Assembly: GCA_037034305.1 (NCBI GenBank) | Contig: JBAGJY010000001.1 | Span: 124,001 to 188,000 of the forward strand | Length of the DNA: 64,000 nucleotides | Reading direction: 5' to 3' | Source of the DNA: Streptantibioticus_A sp037034305 | GTDB lineage: Bacteria > Actinomycetota > Actinomycetes > Streptomycetales > Streptomycetaceae | Shown here: one piece after another, positions 28,044-36,557 of the stretch | Layout: each line of letters starts with the position of its first letter | Position numbering within the stretch: position 1 is the stretch's first letter | Notes under the pieces: generated by a model | Told to the model about the DNA's origin: nothing | Database searches by the model: none | The model's input: only the letters and a program-made list of their open reading frames with translations | Translations under genes and position numbers: made by a program

Positions 28044-29202
28044 CGGTGCCTTCCCCGTAGATCTTGTTGATGCGGTCGATCGCCTCGGCCACCTGGGTGG
28101 GCGGCGCGGCGGTGAAGCACAGGCGGGCCCAGTCGCCGCAGTGCGCCCCGAAGACCCGGCCCGGGGCCAGGCCGACGCCGTGCTCGGCGCACCGGCGGAC
28201 GAAACGTTCGCCGTCGCCGTAGCCGCGCAGGTCGAGGAACGTGTAGAGGCCACCGGAGACCGTCGTGTGCGGAACCTCCAGCGTCGAGTCGGCGAGCCAC
28301 CAGGCCGCGGCGGCGCGGTCCCGGCGCCGGCCGAGCTCCTCGCGCGGCGTGCGCAGCGCCTCGTAGGCGGCGAACTGGGCCGAGGTGGAGACGGAGTACA
28401 GCGTGTGCAGCGACCACTTGGTGAGCGGCTCCGCCAGCCCCGGCGGGGAGAGCAGGAAGCCCACCCGGGCGCCCGGCATCGCGTACGTCTTGCTGCAGCT
28501 GTGCACCGAGAAGGTGTGCTGGGCCGCGGTGCCGAAGGCCGCCGTGTCCAGGAAGCCGTCCCTGGTGAAGTCGTAGTTCTCGTAGGCGTTGTCGGCGATC
28601 AGCCACAGGTCGTGGCGCTCGGTCAGGTCCGCGAGCGCGGCGAGCTGCCGCCGGTCCAGCCGGTAACCGGTCGGGTTGTTGGGGTTGTTGAAGTAGACGG
28701 CGCGGGTCCTGGGTGTGACCGCCCGCTCGATGGCCGAGACGAAGTCGAATCCGGGGTCCTGGCCGAGTTCCAGGAAGACCGGCACCTCCCGCGGAACGCC
28801 GCCCGCCGCCCGGAGCAGGCCGGTGGCGAACAGCCACTGCGGCGAGAGCACCAGGACCTCGTCGCCCTCCCGCAGGATCGCGTGCAGCACCACGGCCAGG
28901 GCGTGCGTGGCGCCCGCGGTGACCAGCACCTGTTCGGGCCGCACCGGGCTGCCGCGCCGAGCGCTGGCCGCCTCGGCGACCGCCGCGCGCAGCTGGGGGA
29001 CGCCGCCCGGCGGCGCGTGCTCGTGCGCGGCGATGCCGAACTCCTCGCGGTCCCAGGAGCGGGGCCGGGCGCACGGCTCGAAGACCGTCTTTCCCTGGTG
29101 CAGTCGTATCGGGTCGGTGTGCCCGCAGCCGCGCAGCAGCTCCTCGACGTGGACGAGGGGTGAGGCGGGTATGTCGCCTAGCTCTCGGGCGAGGGACGGC
29201 AT
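28033..29202 (-). CDS. Class I/II aminotransferase
   Basis: This 389-residue fold-type I PLP enzyme resembles aspartate/LL-DAP-type aminotransferases. Landmarks are VTAGATHALAVVL, YFNNPNNPTGYRL, DNAYENYDF, the PLP lysine in HSCSKTYAMPGARVGF and the substrate Arg near ARLCFTAAP. It transaminates a 2-oxo acid to an amino acid. The ATG follows GGAG; about 119 bases separate it from the preceding monooxygenase gene, so it could head a second transcript or simply be reached by read-through. In the pathway it is a good candidate to aminate the keto acid left after the condensation, isomerisation and oxidation steps (inference). Confidence 0.87.
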   Translation of the reverse strand: MPSLARELGDIPASPLVHVEELLRGCGHTDPIRLHQGKTVFEPCARPRSWDREEFGIAAHEHAPPGGVPQLRAAVAEAASARRGSPVRPEQVLVTAGATHALAVVLHAILREGDEVLVLSPQWLFATGLLRAAGGVPREVPVFLELGQDPGFDFVSAIERAVTPRTRAVYFNNPNNPTGYRLDRRQLAALADLTERHDLWLIADNAYENYDFTRDGFLDTAAFGTAAQHTFSVHSCSKTYAMPGARVGFLLSPPGLAEPLTKWSLHTLYSVSTSAQFAAYEALRTPREELGRRRDRAAAAWWLADSTLEVPHTTVSGGLYTFLDLRGYGDGERFVRRCAEHGVGLAPGRVFGAHCGDWARLCFTAAPPTQVAEAIDRINKIYGEGTDEH

Positions 29203-29321
29203 GGTGGGGGCTCCTGGAATCCTGGGGAGGCTTGGGGGCGAGCGGGGACGAAGCCTTGGCGGTGACTTGCGCGCTGATGAGAGCCAGAAGGGTCCTGCGG
29301 CGCCTCGGGGCTGAGTGGCCG

Positions 29322-30674
29322 TCAGGCGAGGACCGGCGCGGCGGCGCGGTGGGCGGGGCGCCGCAGGCCGAGGTGGTCGCGCAGCGTCGGTCCCTCATAC
29401 TCGGTGCGGAACACCCCCCTGCGCCGAAGTTCGGGAACGACGAACCGGGCGAAGTCGTCGAGGCCGTCGGGCAGTACGGGCGGCATGACGTTGAAGCCGT
29501 CGGCCGCCTCGCCGGTGAACCACTCCTCCAGCGCGTCCGCGATCTCCCGCGCGGTGCCGATGAGGACGCGGTGGCCACGGCCGCCGGAGACCGACTGGTA
29601 GAGCTGCTTGATGGTCAGCCCCTCGCGCCGGGCCTTGTCGTACACCAGCTTCTGACGGCTGGTGCTGCCCTGTGTCGGGGGCAGTTCGGCCAGCGGGCCG
29701 TCCACCGGGAAGCCGGAGACGTCCACGTCACCGAGCAGCTGGGTGAGCAGGCCGAACCCCACCACGGGGTCCACCAGTTCCTGCAGGGCCGCGTACTTGT
29801 CCTCCGCCTCGGCGCGGGTGCGCCCGACCACCGGGAACACCCCGGGCATGATCTTCACCTGGTCCGGGTCGCGCCCGTGCCCGGCGACCCGCGCGCGCAT
29901 GCCCCGGTAGAAGCCGCGCGCTTCCTCCAGCGTCTGGGCGGCGGTGAAGGCGACCTCGGCCCACCGGGCGGCGAAGTCCTGCCCGTCCGGGGAGGCCCCG
30001 GCCTGGATGATCACCGGGTGGCCCTGCGGCGGGCGGGCCACGTTCAGCGGACCGCGTACCGCGAAGTGCTCTCCGCGGTGGTCCAGGATGTGCAGCTTGC
30101 CGGGGTCGAAGAAGCGCCCGGAGTCCTTGTCGTACAGGAAGGCGTCGTCCTCCCAGCTGTCCCACAGCCCGGTGACCACCTCCATGAACTCCCGCGCCCT
30201 GCGGTACCGGTCGCCGTGTTCCGGCTGGGCCTCGCGGTTGAAGTTGCGGGCTTCGGCGTCCGTCACCGAGGTGACGACGTTCCAGGCGGCGCGGCCACCG
30301 CTGAGATGGTCGACCGACGCGAACTTGCGGGCCAGGTGGAAGGGTTCGTTGTACGTCGTGGAGGCGGTGGCGGCCAGGCCGATCCGCCGGGTCGAAACGG
30401 CGAGCGCCGAGAGCAGGGTGACCGGGTCGAACTGCAGGAAGCGGCCCCACCGGCTGAGTTCCTCCGCGTCGCGGTAGGGCGTGCGGATGCCGACCCCGTC
30501 GGCGACGAAGAACATGTCGAACTTGGCGTCCTCCGCGGTCCGTACCAGGTCGCGGTAGTGGCTGAAGTCCAGGCCGCCGTCCGCACGAGCGCCCGGGTGC
30601 CGCCAGGAGGCGACGTGGTAGCCGGGGACCAGGAGGAAGGCTCCCAGCTTCATCATCCGGCGGCTGCTGCCCAT
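29322..30674 (-). CDS. Flavin-dependent monooxygenase (NtaA/SnaA/DszA type), copy 2
   Basis: This 450-residue LLM monooxygenase is a close paralogue of the enzyme at the other end of the operon: same opening RRMMKLGAFL, same STTYNEPF, EFMEVVTGLWDSWEDDAF and VARPPQGHPVI stretches, with clear differences in loops (LLVPGYHVASW against LPAPGHHVAAW). It uses reduced FMN from a partner reductase. No second reductase is present, so both copies probably share the one at 10591-11079. ATG start. It lies 61 bases downstream of the repeat-peptide gene, on the same strand, and may be transcribed with it. It predicts a second oxidative step on nitrogen, carbon or sulfur. Confidence 0.85.
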   Translation of the reverse strand: MGSSRRMMKLGAFLLVPGYHVASWRHPGARADGGLDFSHYRDLVRTAEDAKFDMFFVADGVGIRTPYRDAEELSRWGRFLQFDPVTLLSALAVSTRRIGLAATASTTYNEPFHLARKFASVDHLSGGRAAWNVVTSVTDAEARNFNREAQPEHGDRYRRAREFMEVVTGLWDSWEDDAFLYDKDSGRFFDPGKLHILDHRGEHFAVRGPLNVARPPQGHPVIIQAGASPDGQDFAARWAEVAFTAAQTLEEARGFYRGMRARVAGHGRDPDQVKIMPGVFPVVGRTRAEAEDKYAALQELVDPVVGFGLLTQLLGDVDVSGFPVDGPLAELPPTQGSTSRQKLVYDKARREGLTIKQLYQSVSGGRGHRVLIGTAREIADALEEWFTGEAADGFNVMPPVLPDGLDDFARFVVPELRRRGVFRTEYEGPTLRDHLGLRRPAHRAAAPVLA

Positions 30675-30735
30675 GACCGGTGTCCTCTCCGTGTCCGTTG
30701 ACGGCCCGTCGGGTCCCTTCGGTCCCGCCGCGCGC

Positions 30736-30987
30736 TCACCAGTGGGTGTCGGCGGGGGAGGCCGGGGCGCCCCAGTGGGTGTCGCCGGGGGCTGAGTCGG
30801 CGCAGACGACCCAGTGGGTGTCGCCGGGTGCCGAGGCGGCGGCCAGGCCGGTCGTGCCGCTCCAGTGGGTGTCGCCGGGTGCCGAGGCGGCGGCGGACTG
30901 GGCGGGCACCGCGACCGCCGCCAGCACCGCCACCGTCCCGGCGGCCAGGCCGACCACCGAGCGGGTCACGATCCGGGTCTTGCTCAT
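30736..30987 (-). CDS. Secreted small peptide with four DTHW repeats
   Basis: I do not recognise this 83-residue protein. Residues 1-33 look like a Sec signal peptide: a basic start (MSKTRIVTR), a hydrophobic stretch (VVGLAAGTVAVLAAVAV) and a possible cleavage region PAQSAAA. The rest is made of repeats: SAPGDTHW at 35-42, 52-59 and 65-72, and SPADTHW at 77-83 ending in the C-terminal Trp. Spacers vary (9, 5 and 4 residues) and one holds a Cys. The repeats are nearly identical in DNA too, suggesting recent expansion or homogenisation. Start ATG follows GAGGGAG. It is upstream of the monooxygenase gene, so it is probably expressed first from the cluster promoter. A multi-copy precursor of a short signal or product peptide is possible (inference). 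Confidence 0.8.
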   Translation of the reverse strand: MSKTRIVTRSVVGLAAGTVAVLAAVAVPAQSAAASAPGDTHWSGTTGLAAASAPGDTHWVVCADSAPGDTHWGAPASPADTHW

Positions 30988-31192
30988 CGTTGTCTCCCTC
31001 GTCAGCGGGTGTTCGCTTCGCCGGGGTTCCGCCCCGGACTGAGAACAGTTCAGGCCCGCCCGCTTTCGAACGGCCTTCCACCGGCTCTGCGCGCACACCC
31101 CGCCCAGCGAAAGCCGATCAGAAGAAGTCCAGAAGCAGGCCTTGCGAGCCTTCGTGCGCATGCCGGTCCCAACCCCGGCAGGGAGGCTCGAG
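30988..31192. promoter_or_regulatory. Divergent promoter region of the cluster
   Basis: This 205-base region separates the minus-strand operon (peptide gene first) from the plus-strand arm, so promoters for both must lie here or within nearby genes. A short hairpin (CCGGGG, loop TTCCG, CCCCGG at 31021-31037) would sit in the leader of the peptide transcript. A GAACAGTTC palindrome lies at 31042-31050. I found no clear copy of the ACTGATCGT repeat present before the SARP gene. Promoter hexamers could not be assigned. Confidence 0.5.
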
Positions 31193-31375
31193 ATGACGAC
31201 GTGCGGCATCACTCCGCGCAGCGTGAACATGCAGGGCGCCTGCCTGGTGGACGCCGCGACGGCGTGGGCCGTCGGGGACGGCGGGATGATCCTCGCGACC
31301 GGCGACGGCGGAGCCCGCTGGACACCGCAGGGGCACACCGACGAGGCCCTCGCCGAGCGGGGCTTCCAGGGCTGA
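31193..31375 (+). CDS. 60-aa protein with one YCF48/BNR-like repeat
   Basis: This very small protein has essentially one beta-propeller-type repeat (ACLVDAATAWAVGDGGMIL ending GGARWTPQG), the pattern of YCF48 / BNR repeats, which normally occur in tandem sets of six or seven. It ends shortly after. The ATG is preceded by a strong GGGAGG, arguing for real translation, but the single repeat argues for a remnant of a larger gene. It is the first gene of the arm divergent from the biosynthetic operon, 86 bases before the truncated ATP-grasp gene. Function unknown. Confidence 0.5.
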   Translation: MTTCGITPRSVNMQGACLVDAATAWAVGDGGMILATGDGGARWTPQGHTDEALAERGFQG

Positions 31376-31461
31376 GGAACGGTGCCGCGCCCGCGACCGC
31401 CGACCCGACGGCTTCGCCCTCGGACGACCGGGGCCGAAGTGCCGAGCGAAGGAGACAAGTT

Positions 31462-31896
31462 GTGCCCGAACACGTCCTGATCGTGGGCACGGGACGGGAG
31501 TTCCCCGCCCGTGTCCGCGAAGCCCGCCCCGATGCCACCACCGCGATGTGCCGCGTCGAGTACGTCCGCCAGCTCCGCGCGCCCCACGCGAACGCCAGGG
31601 GCATCGCCGTCGGCGAACACGCCCCGGACGAGGAGTGGATCGCGTTCGCGGCCGCCGCACACGCCCGGCGTCCGTTCACCCGGATCGCCACGCTGGGCGA
31701 GCGCGACCAGGACCGCTGCGCGGAGATCGAAGCGGCGCTCGGGTGGCCCACGCACAGCTCCGAGACGGTAGCGCTGGTGCACGACAAGAACCGGATGCGG
31801 CAGCGACTGGCGCAGGCCGGCATCGACACCACATCACACGCGCTCGCCTCCGGCGACCAGGACGTGCGCTCCTCCAAGGAAGACCCCCGGTGCTGA
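31462..31896 (+). pseudogene. Truncated ATP-grasp protein (N-terminal domain only)
   Basis: The 144-residue product matches only the pre-ATP-grasp domain of ligases like those in the operon: an initial beta strand (HVLIVGTGREF), GLGER-like turns (ATLGERDQDRC), and the VALVHDKNRMRQRLAQAGI helix that comes just before the ATP-binding lysine strand. Then it ends with DVRSSKEDPRC, so the whole catalytic domain is absent. Its GTG start has a good GGAG, and its stop overlaps the next gene's GTG by seven bases. Such neat coupling suggests a deletion that kept the MFS gene in step, or a retained small domain with a binding role. I favour a degenerate ligase. Confidence 0.65.
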
Positions 31897-33113
31897 ACCG
31901 CATCCTTCTCCCCCCGGGTCCGGGACGCCTGATCGCCGCGATCACCGCGGTGATGACGCTGGGCCAGAGCCTGTGGATCGCGCTCAACGCGATCTACGCC
32001 ATCACCGTGCTGCACCTGACCTCGGGGCAGTTCGGCCTGTGCCTGAGCGTGTCCGCCGTCATCGTCCTGGTGTGCAGCACCCCCCTCGGCCACCTCGCGG
32101 ACCGCGTCGGGCCGAGGGCCGTGCAGATCTGGTCGTTCCTGGTGATGGCGCTGCTGACCCTGGCGCTGCTGGCCGTCCACGGCTTCTGGCCGTACCTGCT
32201 GGTCGCCTCGGCCCAGGCCGTCGCCTACCGCGCGGGCCGAAGCGCCCGCAAAGCCATGATCGCCGGTCTCATCCCGGCCGAGGACCGGATACGCGTCCTC
32301 GCGTACGTGCGGGCCGCCACCAACCTCAGCGCCTCGATCGGCGCCTGCCTGGCCGGTCTCGTGCTCGCGCTCGGCTCGCGACCGGCCTACCGGGGGGCGA
32401 TGCTCTTCGCCGCGATCACGTTCCTCCTCACCAGCCTGCTCACCCTGAAGGAGCCCCCGGTGCCGCCGGTCCCGGCCAGGCCCGGTGGGTCACTGGCGGT
32501 GCTCCGTGACTGGCCGTTCCTCGCGTTCACCGTGGTGGACGGACTGCTGACCACGCACACCCTCCTCCTCGACGTGGTCCTGCCGCTGTGGGTGGTGCAG
32601 CACACCAGCGCCCCACGGTGGATGAGCGCGGCGCTCCTCGTCGTCAACACCGTCTTCGTGGTCGCCGTGCAGACGACGGCGGCCCGCGGGATCGACACTC
32701 CCGCGCGAGCGGCGAGGGCGAGCCTGCAGGGAGGGGGGTGCGTGGCGGCGGCCTGCCTGGTGTTCGCCCTGAGCGGCGGGACCGCGGTGCTACCCGCCAG
32801 CGTGCTGCTGGTGCTCGGCGCCCTGGCCCACGCCCTTGGCGAGGTGCGGCAGTCGGCAGGCAGTTGGAGCCTTGCCTTCGACCTGGCTCCGGACCACGCG
32901 CAGGGCCAGTACCAGGGAACCCACGCGATGGGCATCGACCTGGGCCGGATGTTCGCCCCCGCGCTGTTCACCTGGCTGGTACTGGGTCACGGCGCCACCG
33001 GCTGGGTCACGTTGGCGGTCGGCTTCGCGCTCACCGGCCTGGTGATGCCCGCCCTGGTGGCACGCAACCCACGCCTACGGGCCCCCTCAAGCGAGGCCTC
33101 GGCAACGGTCTGA
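31890..33113 (+). CDS. MFS exporter of the divergent arm
   Basis: This 407-residue major facilitator has about 12 hydrophobic segments and the GHLADRVGPRAVQ loop motif after helix 2. It is related to the MFS gene inside the minus-strand operon (similar length and matching segments such as LGHGATGW and GSGALGW near the C-terminus), so the cluster carries two diverged copies. GTG start preceded by AAGGAAG and overlapping the truncated ATP-grasp stop. Probably exports the product, an intermediate, or provides resistance; it ends the recognisable cluster on the right. Confidence 0.83.
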   Translation: MLNRILLPPGPGRLIAAITAVMTLGQSLWIALNAIYAITVLHLTSGQFGLCLSVSAVIVLVCSTPLGHLADRVGPRAVQIWSFLVMALLTLALLAVHGFWPYLLVASAQAVAYRAGRSARKAMIAGLIPAEDRIRVLAYVRAATNLSASIGACLAGLVLALGSRPAYRGAMLFAAITFLLTSLLTLKEPPVPPVPARPGGSLAVLRDWPFLAFTVVDGLLTTHTLLLDVVLPLWVVQHTSAPRWMSAALLVVNTVFVVAVQTTAARGIDTPARAARASLQGGGCVAAACLVFALSGGTAVLPASVLLVLGALAHALGEVRQSAGSWSLAFDLAPDHAQGQYQGTHAMGIDLGRMFAPALFTWLVLGHGATGWVTLAVGFALTGLVMPALVARNPRLRAPSSEASATV

Positions 33114-33392
33114 GGCGCTGGACATCCTCACGGCGGTGCCGTGCGCACGGCACGGCATCGCCAGGCGTTGCTGGACGAGCCCGATCCGTAGGCCGGGACC
33201 GCGTCTCGGGGCCTGCGCGGACCTTGCACCCTTGCCACGGAACGTACCGATGGAGGCTGCCCGGGAGCTGTGCCGCGGGGCCTGTTCCGGAATCCCGCCG
33301 CACCGGTGCACGACATGAAAAGCGCTGATTGTCGCTTATAGTGGCCTTTCGTGTGCCCGTGAGCGTGCCGGAACCCTGTGGAGGTGTACGCG

Positions 33393-34982
33393 GTGGGGCG
33401 GTGGAGGGCTCTGGCCATCCTCGGCACGGCCCAGTTCCTCATGGTGCTGGACACCTCGGTGATGAACGTGTCGATCAGTCGGCTGGTGGAGGACTTCCAC
33501 ACCGAGGTCACCGCCATCCAGGCGGTCATCACCCTCTACACCCTCGTCATGGCCGCCTTCATGATCACGGGAGGCAAACTCGGCGACAAGTTCGGCCGCC
33601 GCCGGGTCTTCGCCGTGGGACTCGTCATCTACGGGACGGGCTCCGCGCTCACCGCCGTGGCGCCCGTGCTGTGGGTTCTCGCCCTCGGCTGGTCGGTGAT
33701 CGAGGGGCTCGGCGCGGCTCTGGTCCTTCCCGCCCTGGCGGCACTCGTGGCCGGTGCCTACACCGGCCGCGACCGTGCCGTGGCCTACGGCGTCATCGGC
33801 GGTCTGGCGGGGGCGGGCATCGCGGTCGGACCGCTGCTCGGCGGGTGGGTCACCACCTACCTCACATGGCGGCTGGTCTTCGCCGGTGAGGTCGTCGTCG
33901 TGGTGGCCGTTTTGTGTTTCATCCGGTGGATCGAGGACCGCCGCGCGACGGGTCCGCCGGTCCGCCTCGACGCGGCGGGCGTCGCCCTGTCGGTCGTCGG
34001 CCTCGCCCTGGTGGTCCTGGGTGTCCTGCAGAGCAGTTCCTGGGGCTGGCTCAAGCCCCGCAACTCCCCGTTCACCGTCTTCGGCTTCTCGCTCACACTG
34101 TTCGTCATCGCGGCGGGAGCCGTGGCCCTGTGGCTGTTCCGGGCGTGGGAGCGGCACACGCAGGCCCGGGGCGGCGAACCGCTGGTGCGCTTCTCGCTGT
34201 TCGGCATCCCGCCCCTGCGGTCGGGGCTGACGATGCTGTTCGGTCAGAACCTCATCCTGCTCGGCCTGTTCTTCACGATCCCGTTGTACCTGCAGGTCGT
34301 CCAGGGCCTCGATGCCTTCCAGACCGGCCTGCGCCTGCTGCCGGTGTCGGTCACCATGCTGGTTGCCTCCATGAGCGGTCCGCTGCTCGGCCGGGTCGCG
34401 GGTCCGCGGGCGGTGGTGCGCCTCGGCCTGCTGGTGCTGTTCGTGGCGGTCCTGTGGCTGCTGGCGACCATCAGGCCCCGCCTCGACGACCTCTCCTTCG
34501 CCTTCGCGATGGCCCTACTGGGACTCGGCATGGGCCTGCTCGCCACCCAACTGGGCAACGTCGTCCAGTCCAGTGTGGGGGAAGCCGAACGCAGCGAGGT
34601 CGGCGGCCTTCAGTACACCGCGCAGAACCTGGGCTCATCCCTGGGCACCGCCCTCATCGGCGCCATCCTCATCGGGGCGCTGGTGAGCGTGTTCACCACC
34701 CGGATCACCGACAACCCGCAGATCTCCAATGCCGCACGCAAACAGACCGGCATCGCCATCGAATCCGGCGTCAGCTTCGTGAGCACCGACCAGATCCGCA
34801 CCGCCGCCGAGCACTCCAACCTGCCGCCGTCCGAGGTCGACGCCCTCGTCGACGCCTATGCCACGGCTCAGCTCGCCAGCCTCAAGGCCGCCGTCCTGGC
34901 GGCCGCCGCGATCACCCTCACCAGCTTCGCGTTCACCCGCCACCTGCCCACCGAACGGCTCCCCAGGACGGCGTCCGCCTGA
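33393..34982 (+). CDS. MFS drug transporter, DHA2 (14-TM) family
   Basis: This 529-residue multidrug-type transporter has about 14 hydrophobic segments, the first-helix motif MVLDTSVMNVS, GGKLGDKFGRRR in loop 2-3 and the helix-5 segment GVIGGLAGAGIAVGPLLGGW, typical of the DHA2/EmrB-QacA family of proton-driven drug exporters. The GTG start is chosen because GTGGAGG lies eight bases before it; two earlier in-frame GTG codons overlap that ribosome site. A possible -10 box (TATAGT, 33337-33342) lies in a less GC-rich patch upstream. It may serve general resistance or the neighbouring cluster; nothing couples it directly. Confidence 0.85.
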   Translation: MGRWRALAILGTAQFLMVLDTSVMNVSISRLVEDFHTEVTAIQAVITLYTLVMAAFMITGGKLGDKFGRRRVFAVGLVIYGTGSALTAVAPVLWVLALGWSVIEGLGAALVLPALAALVAGAYTGRDRAVAYGVIGGLAGAGIAVGPLLGGWVTTYLTWRLVFAGEVVVVVAVLCFIRWIEDRRATGPPVRLDAAGVALSVVGLALVVLGVLQSSSWGWLKPRNSPFTVFGFSLTLFVIAAGAVALWLFRAWERHTQARGGEPLVRFSLFGIPPLRSGLTMLFGQNLILLGLFFTIPLYLQVVQGLDAFQTGLRLLPVSVTMLVASMSGPLLGRVAGPRAVVRLGLLVLFVAVLWLLATIRPRLDDLSFAFAMALLGLGMGLLATQLGNVVQSSVGEAERSEVGGLQYTAQNLGSSLGTALIGAILIGALVSVFTTRITDNPQISNAARKQTGIAIESGVSFVSTDQIRTAAEHSNLPPSEVDALVDAYATAQLASLKAAVLAAAAITLTSFAFTRHLPTERLPRTASA

Positions 34983-35028
34983 AGCCGAACGGGAGCCGCC
35001 CTACGAGCGGTTCGGGCACTGCCGCCGC

Positions 35029-35442
35029 TCAACCGCCCAGCACCTTCTCCTTGGCCCGCTCGAACTCGGCGTCCGACAGCACGCCCTTGGCCTTCAGCTC
35101 CGACAGCCTGGCCAGTTCGTCCGCGCTCGACGTACCGCCCCCGGCGGCCTGCCGGACGTAGGCGTCGAACGCCTGCTGCTGCTCCCGCAGGTGTTGCGCC
35201 TCGCGCTCTCCCATCCCGTGGCCCCGGGCGATGACGTACACCAGCACTCCCAGGAAGGGCACGATCAGGACGAACAACAGCCATCCCGCCTTGCCCCACC
35301 CGCCGAGCCCCCGGTCCCGGAAGATGTCGACCACCACCCGGAAGAGCACGATCAGCCACAGCACCCACAGGAAGAACCACACGATGCTCAGGAAGATCCC
35401 GAGCTCCGGGTAGTCGTACGCAAGCTGCACATAACCGGTCAT
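35029..35442 (-). CDS. PLDc_N membrane protein with SHOCT domain
   Basis: This 137-residue protein has two membrane helices at about residues 15-38 and 52-72 (LSIVWFFLWVLWLIVLFRVV; WLLFVLIVPFLGVLVYVI), the pattern of the PLDc_N family, then a charged linker and a C-terminal SHOCT domain (LSELKAKGVLSDAEFERAKEKVL). SHOCT domains are short oligomerisation modules found at protein ends. Such proteins are common in Streptomyces and their role is not known. It is convergent with the transporter gene 46 bases away. Confidence 0.8.
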   Translation of the reverse strand: MTGYVQLAYDYPELGIFLSIVWFFLWVLWLIVLFRVVVDIFRDRGLGGWGKAGWLLFVLIVPFLGVLVYVIARGHGMGEREAQHLREQQQAFDAYVRQAAGGGTSSADELARLSELKAKGVLSDAEFERAKEKVLGG

Positions 35443-35623
35443 CGCTCGCTCCCCAGATGTACGGGGACATCCTTCACTCCTTCAGCATCGACCCGGCAGA
35501 AGATCCGCGCCACCCGGATGGGCCACTGGCCGGGCGAAGCGGCCCCGAGGAGCCGGAAGTCGACCGCCTGGGCTCGCGCGTGCCCTGCCGGGCCGCGGCC
35601 GCGTAGCGGGTTCACTGGCGGGT

Positions 35624-36478
35624 GTGACGAGCCGCAGGATGCCGACGTGGCCGGGCGGAGGGCCCGGGCGCGAGCGCGTGCGCCGCGCGTCTGTGGAGGA
35701 CAAGGGCCGGGCCATCGCCCAGCGCCTGCGGTCACAGCAGGCCGGCAGGCTGTGGGACCGGCTCAACGCGGTCGACTTCTTCGGGCACTCGTTCCAGCTG
35801 GCCGCGCTCGCGATCCTGTGCTTCTTCCCCTTCCTCATGGTCGTCACCGCGGCGGCGGGCAGGGCCGCCGCGGAGTTGGTCGTCGGTTGGATCGGCCTCA
35901 ATCACGCGGCGGCGGCGGCCGTGGCGACCCTCTTCAAACCCAGCCCGGCATCGGGGACGCTCACGGTGACGAGCGCCTGCCTGCTGATCCTCGGCGCCAT
36001 GGCGGTCGCGCGTACCCTGCAGAGCTGGTACCAGACGGTGTTCGAGGTCCCCGGCAGAGGCTGGCGCGACACTCCGGTCCAGATGTGCTGGCTCGCCGCC
36101 CTGTTCGCCTACGGCGCCGCGCAGGCCGCGATCGGCAGGGCGCTCGGCGGGGCCGGTGGACCGGTGCTCCAGGGCCTCGCGGGATTCGTCCTCGCCACGT
36201 TCTTCTGGTGGTGGAGCATGAAACTGCTCCTGGCGGGCGGGGTGCCGTGGCGCTCGCTGCTGCCCGCCGCCGCGGCCACGAGTGTCTGCTGGGTGGGCCT
36301 GGGGGAGTTCTCCGCCCGCTACTTCTCCACCGCGATCGTGGCCAACGAACACAGCTACGGCCCCATCGGCGTCGTCATGGTCATCCTGTCCTGGCTGGTG
36401 GCGGTGGGGGTCGTCGTCCACCTCGGATCGGTCATCGGCTGCCTGTACCTGGAACGCCGGGGTCAGCCGCACCGGTGA
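35624..36478 (+). CDS. YihY/BrkB-family inner membrane protein
   Basis: This 284-residue membrane protein has about six hydrophobic segments (FQLAALAILCFFPFLMVV, ACLLILGAMAV, FVLATFFWWWSM, IGVVMVILSWLVAVGVVVHL) and the late YGPIGVVMVILSWL segment typical of the YihY/BrkB (UPF0761, 'virulence factor BrkB') family. The function of the family is uncertain; roles in transport have been suggested. The GTG start has a weak ribosome site; an ATG 15 bases downstream is an alternative. Confidence 0.75.
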   Translation: MTSRRMPTWPGGGPGRERVRRASVEDKGRAIAQRLRSQQAGRLWDRLNAVDFFGHSFQLAALAILCFFPFLMVVTAAAGRAAAELVVGWIGLNHAAAAAVATLFKPSPASGTLTVTSACLLILGAMAVARTLQSWYQTVFEVPGRGWRDTPVQMCWLAALFAYGAAQAAIGRALGGAGGPVLQGLAGFVLATFFWWWSMKLLLAGGVPWRSLLPAAAATSVCWVGLGEFSARYFSTAIVANEHSYGPIGVVMVILSWLVAVGVVVHLGSVIGCLYLERRGQPHR

Positions 36479-36557
36479 CGAAGCATCGGGTCGGCTCCCG
36501 CCGCGAGGTGGCCCTCGGCGCCGCCGCGGGCTGTGCGGCGCTTGTTCAGAGGGCGGT

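Noticed and set aside
30736..30987. Lanthipeptide, lasso or thiopeptide precursor
   Set aside because: There is a Sec-type signal peptide and no matching cyclase, protease or dehydratase genes; the repeat pattern differs from those precursors.
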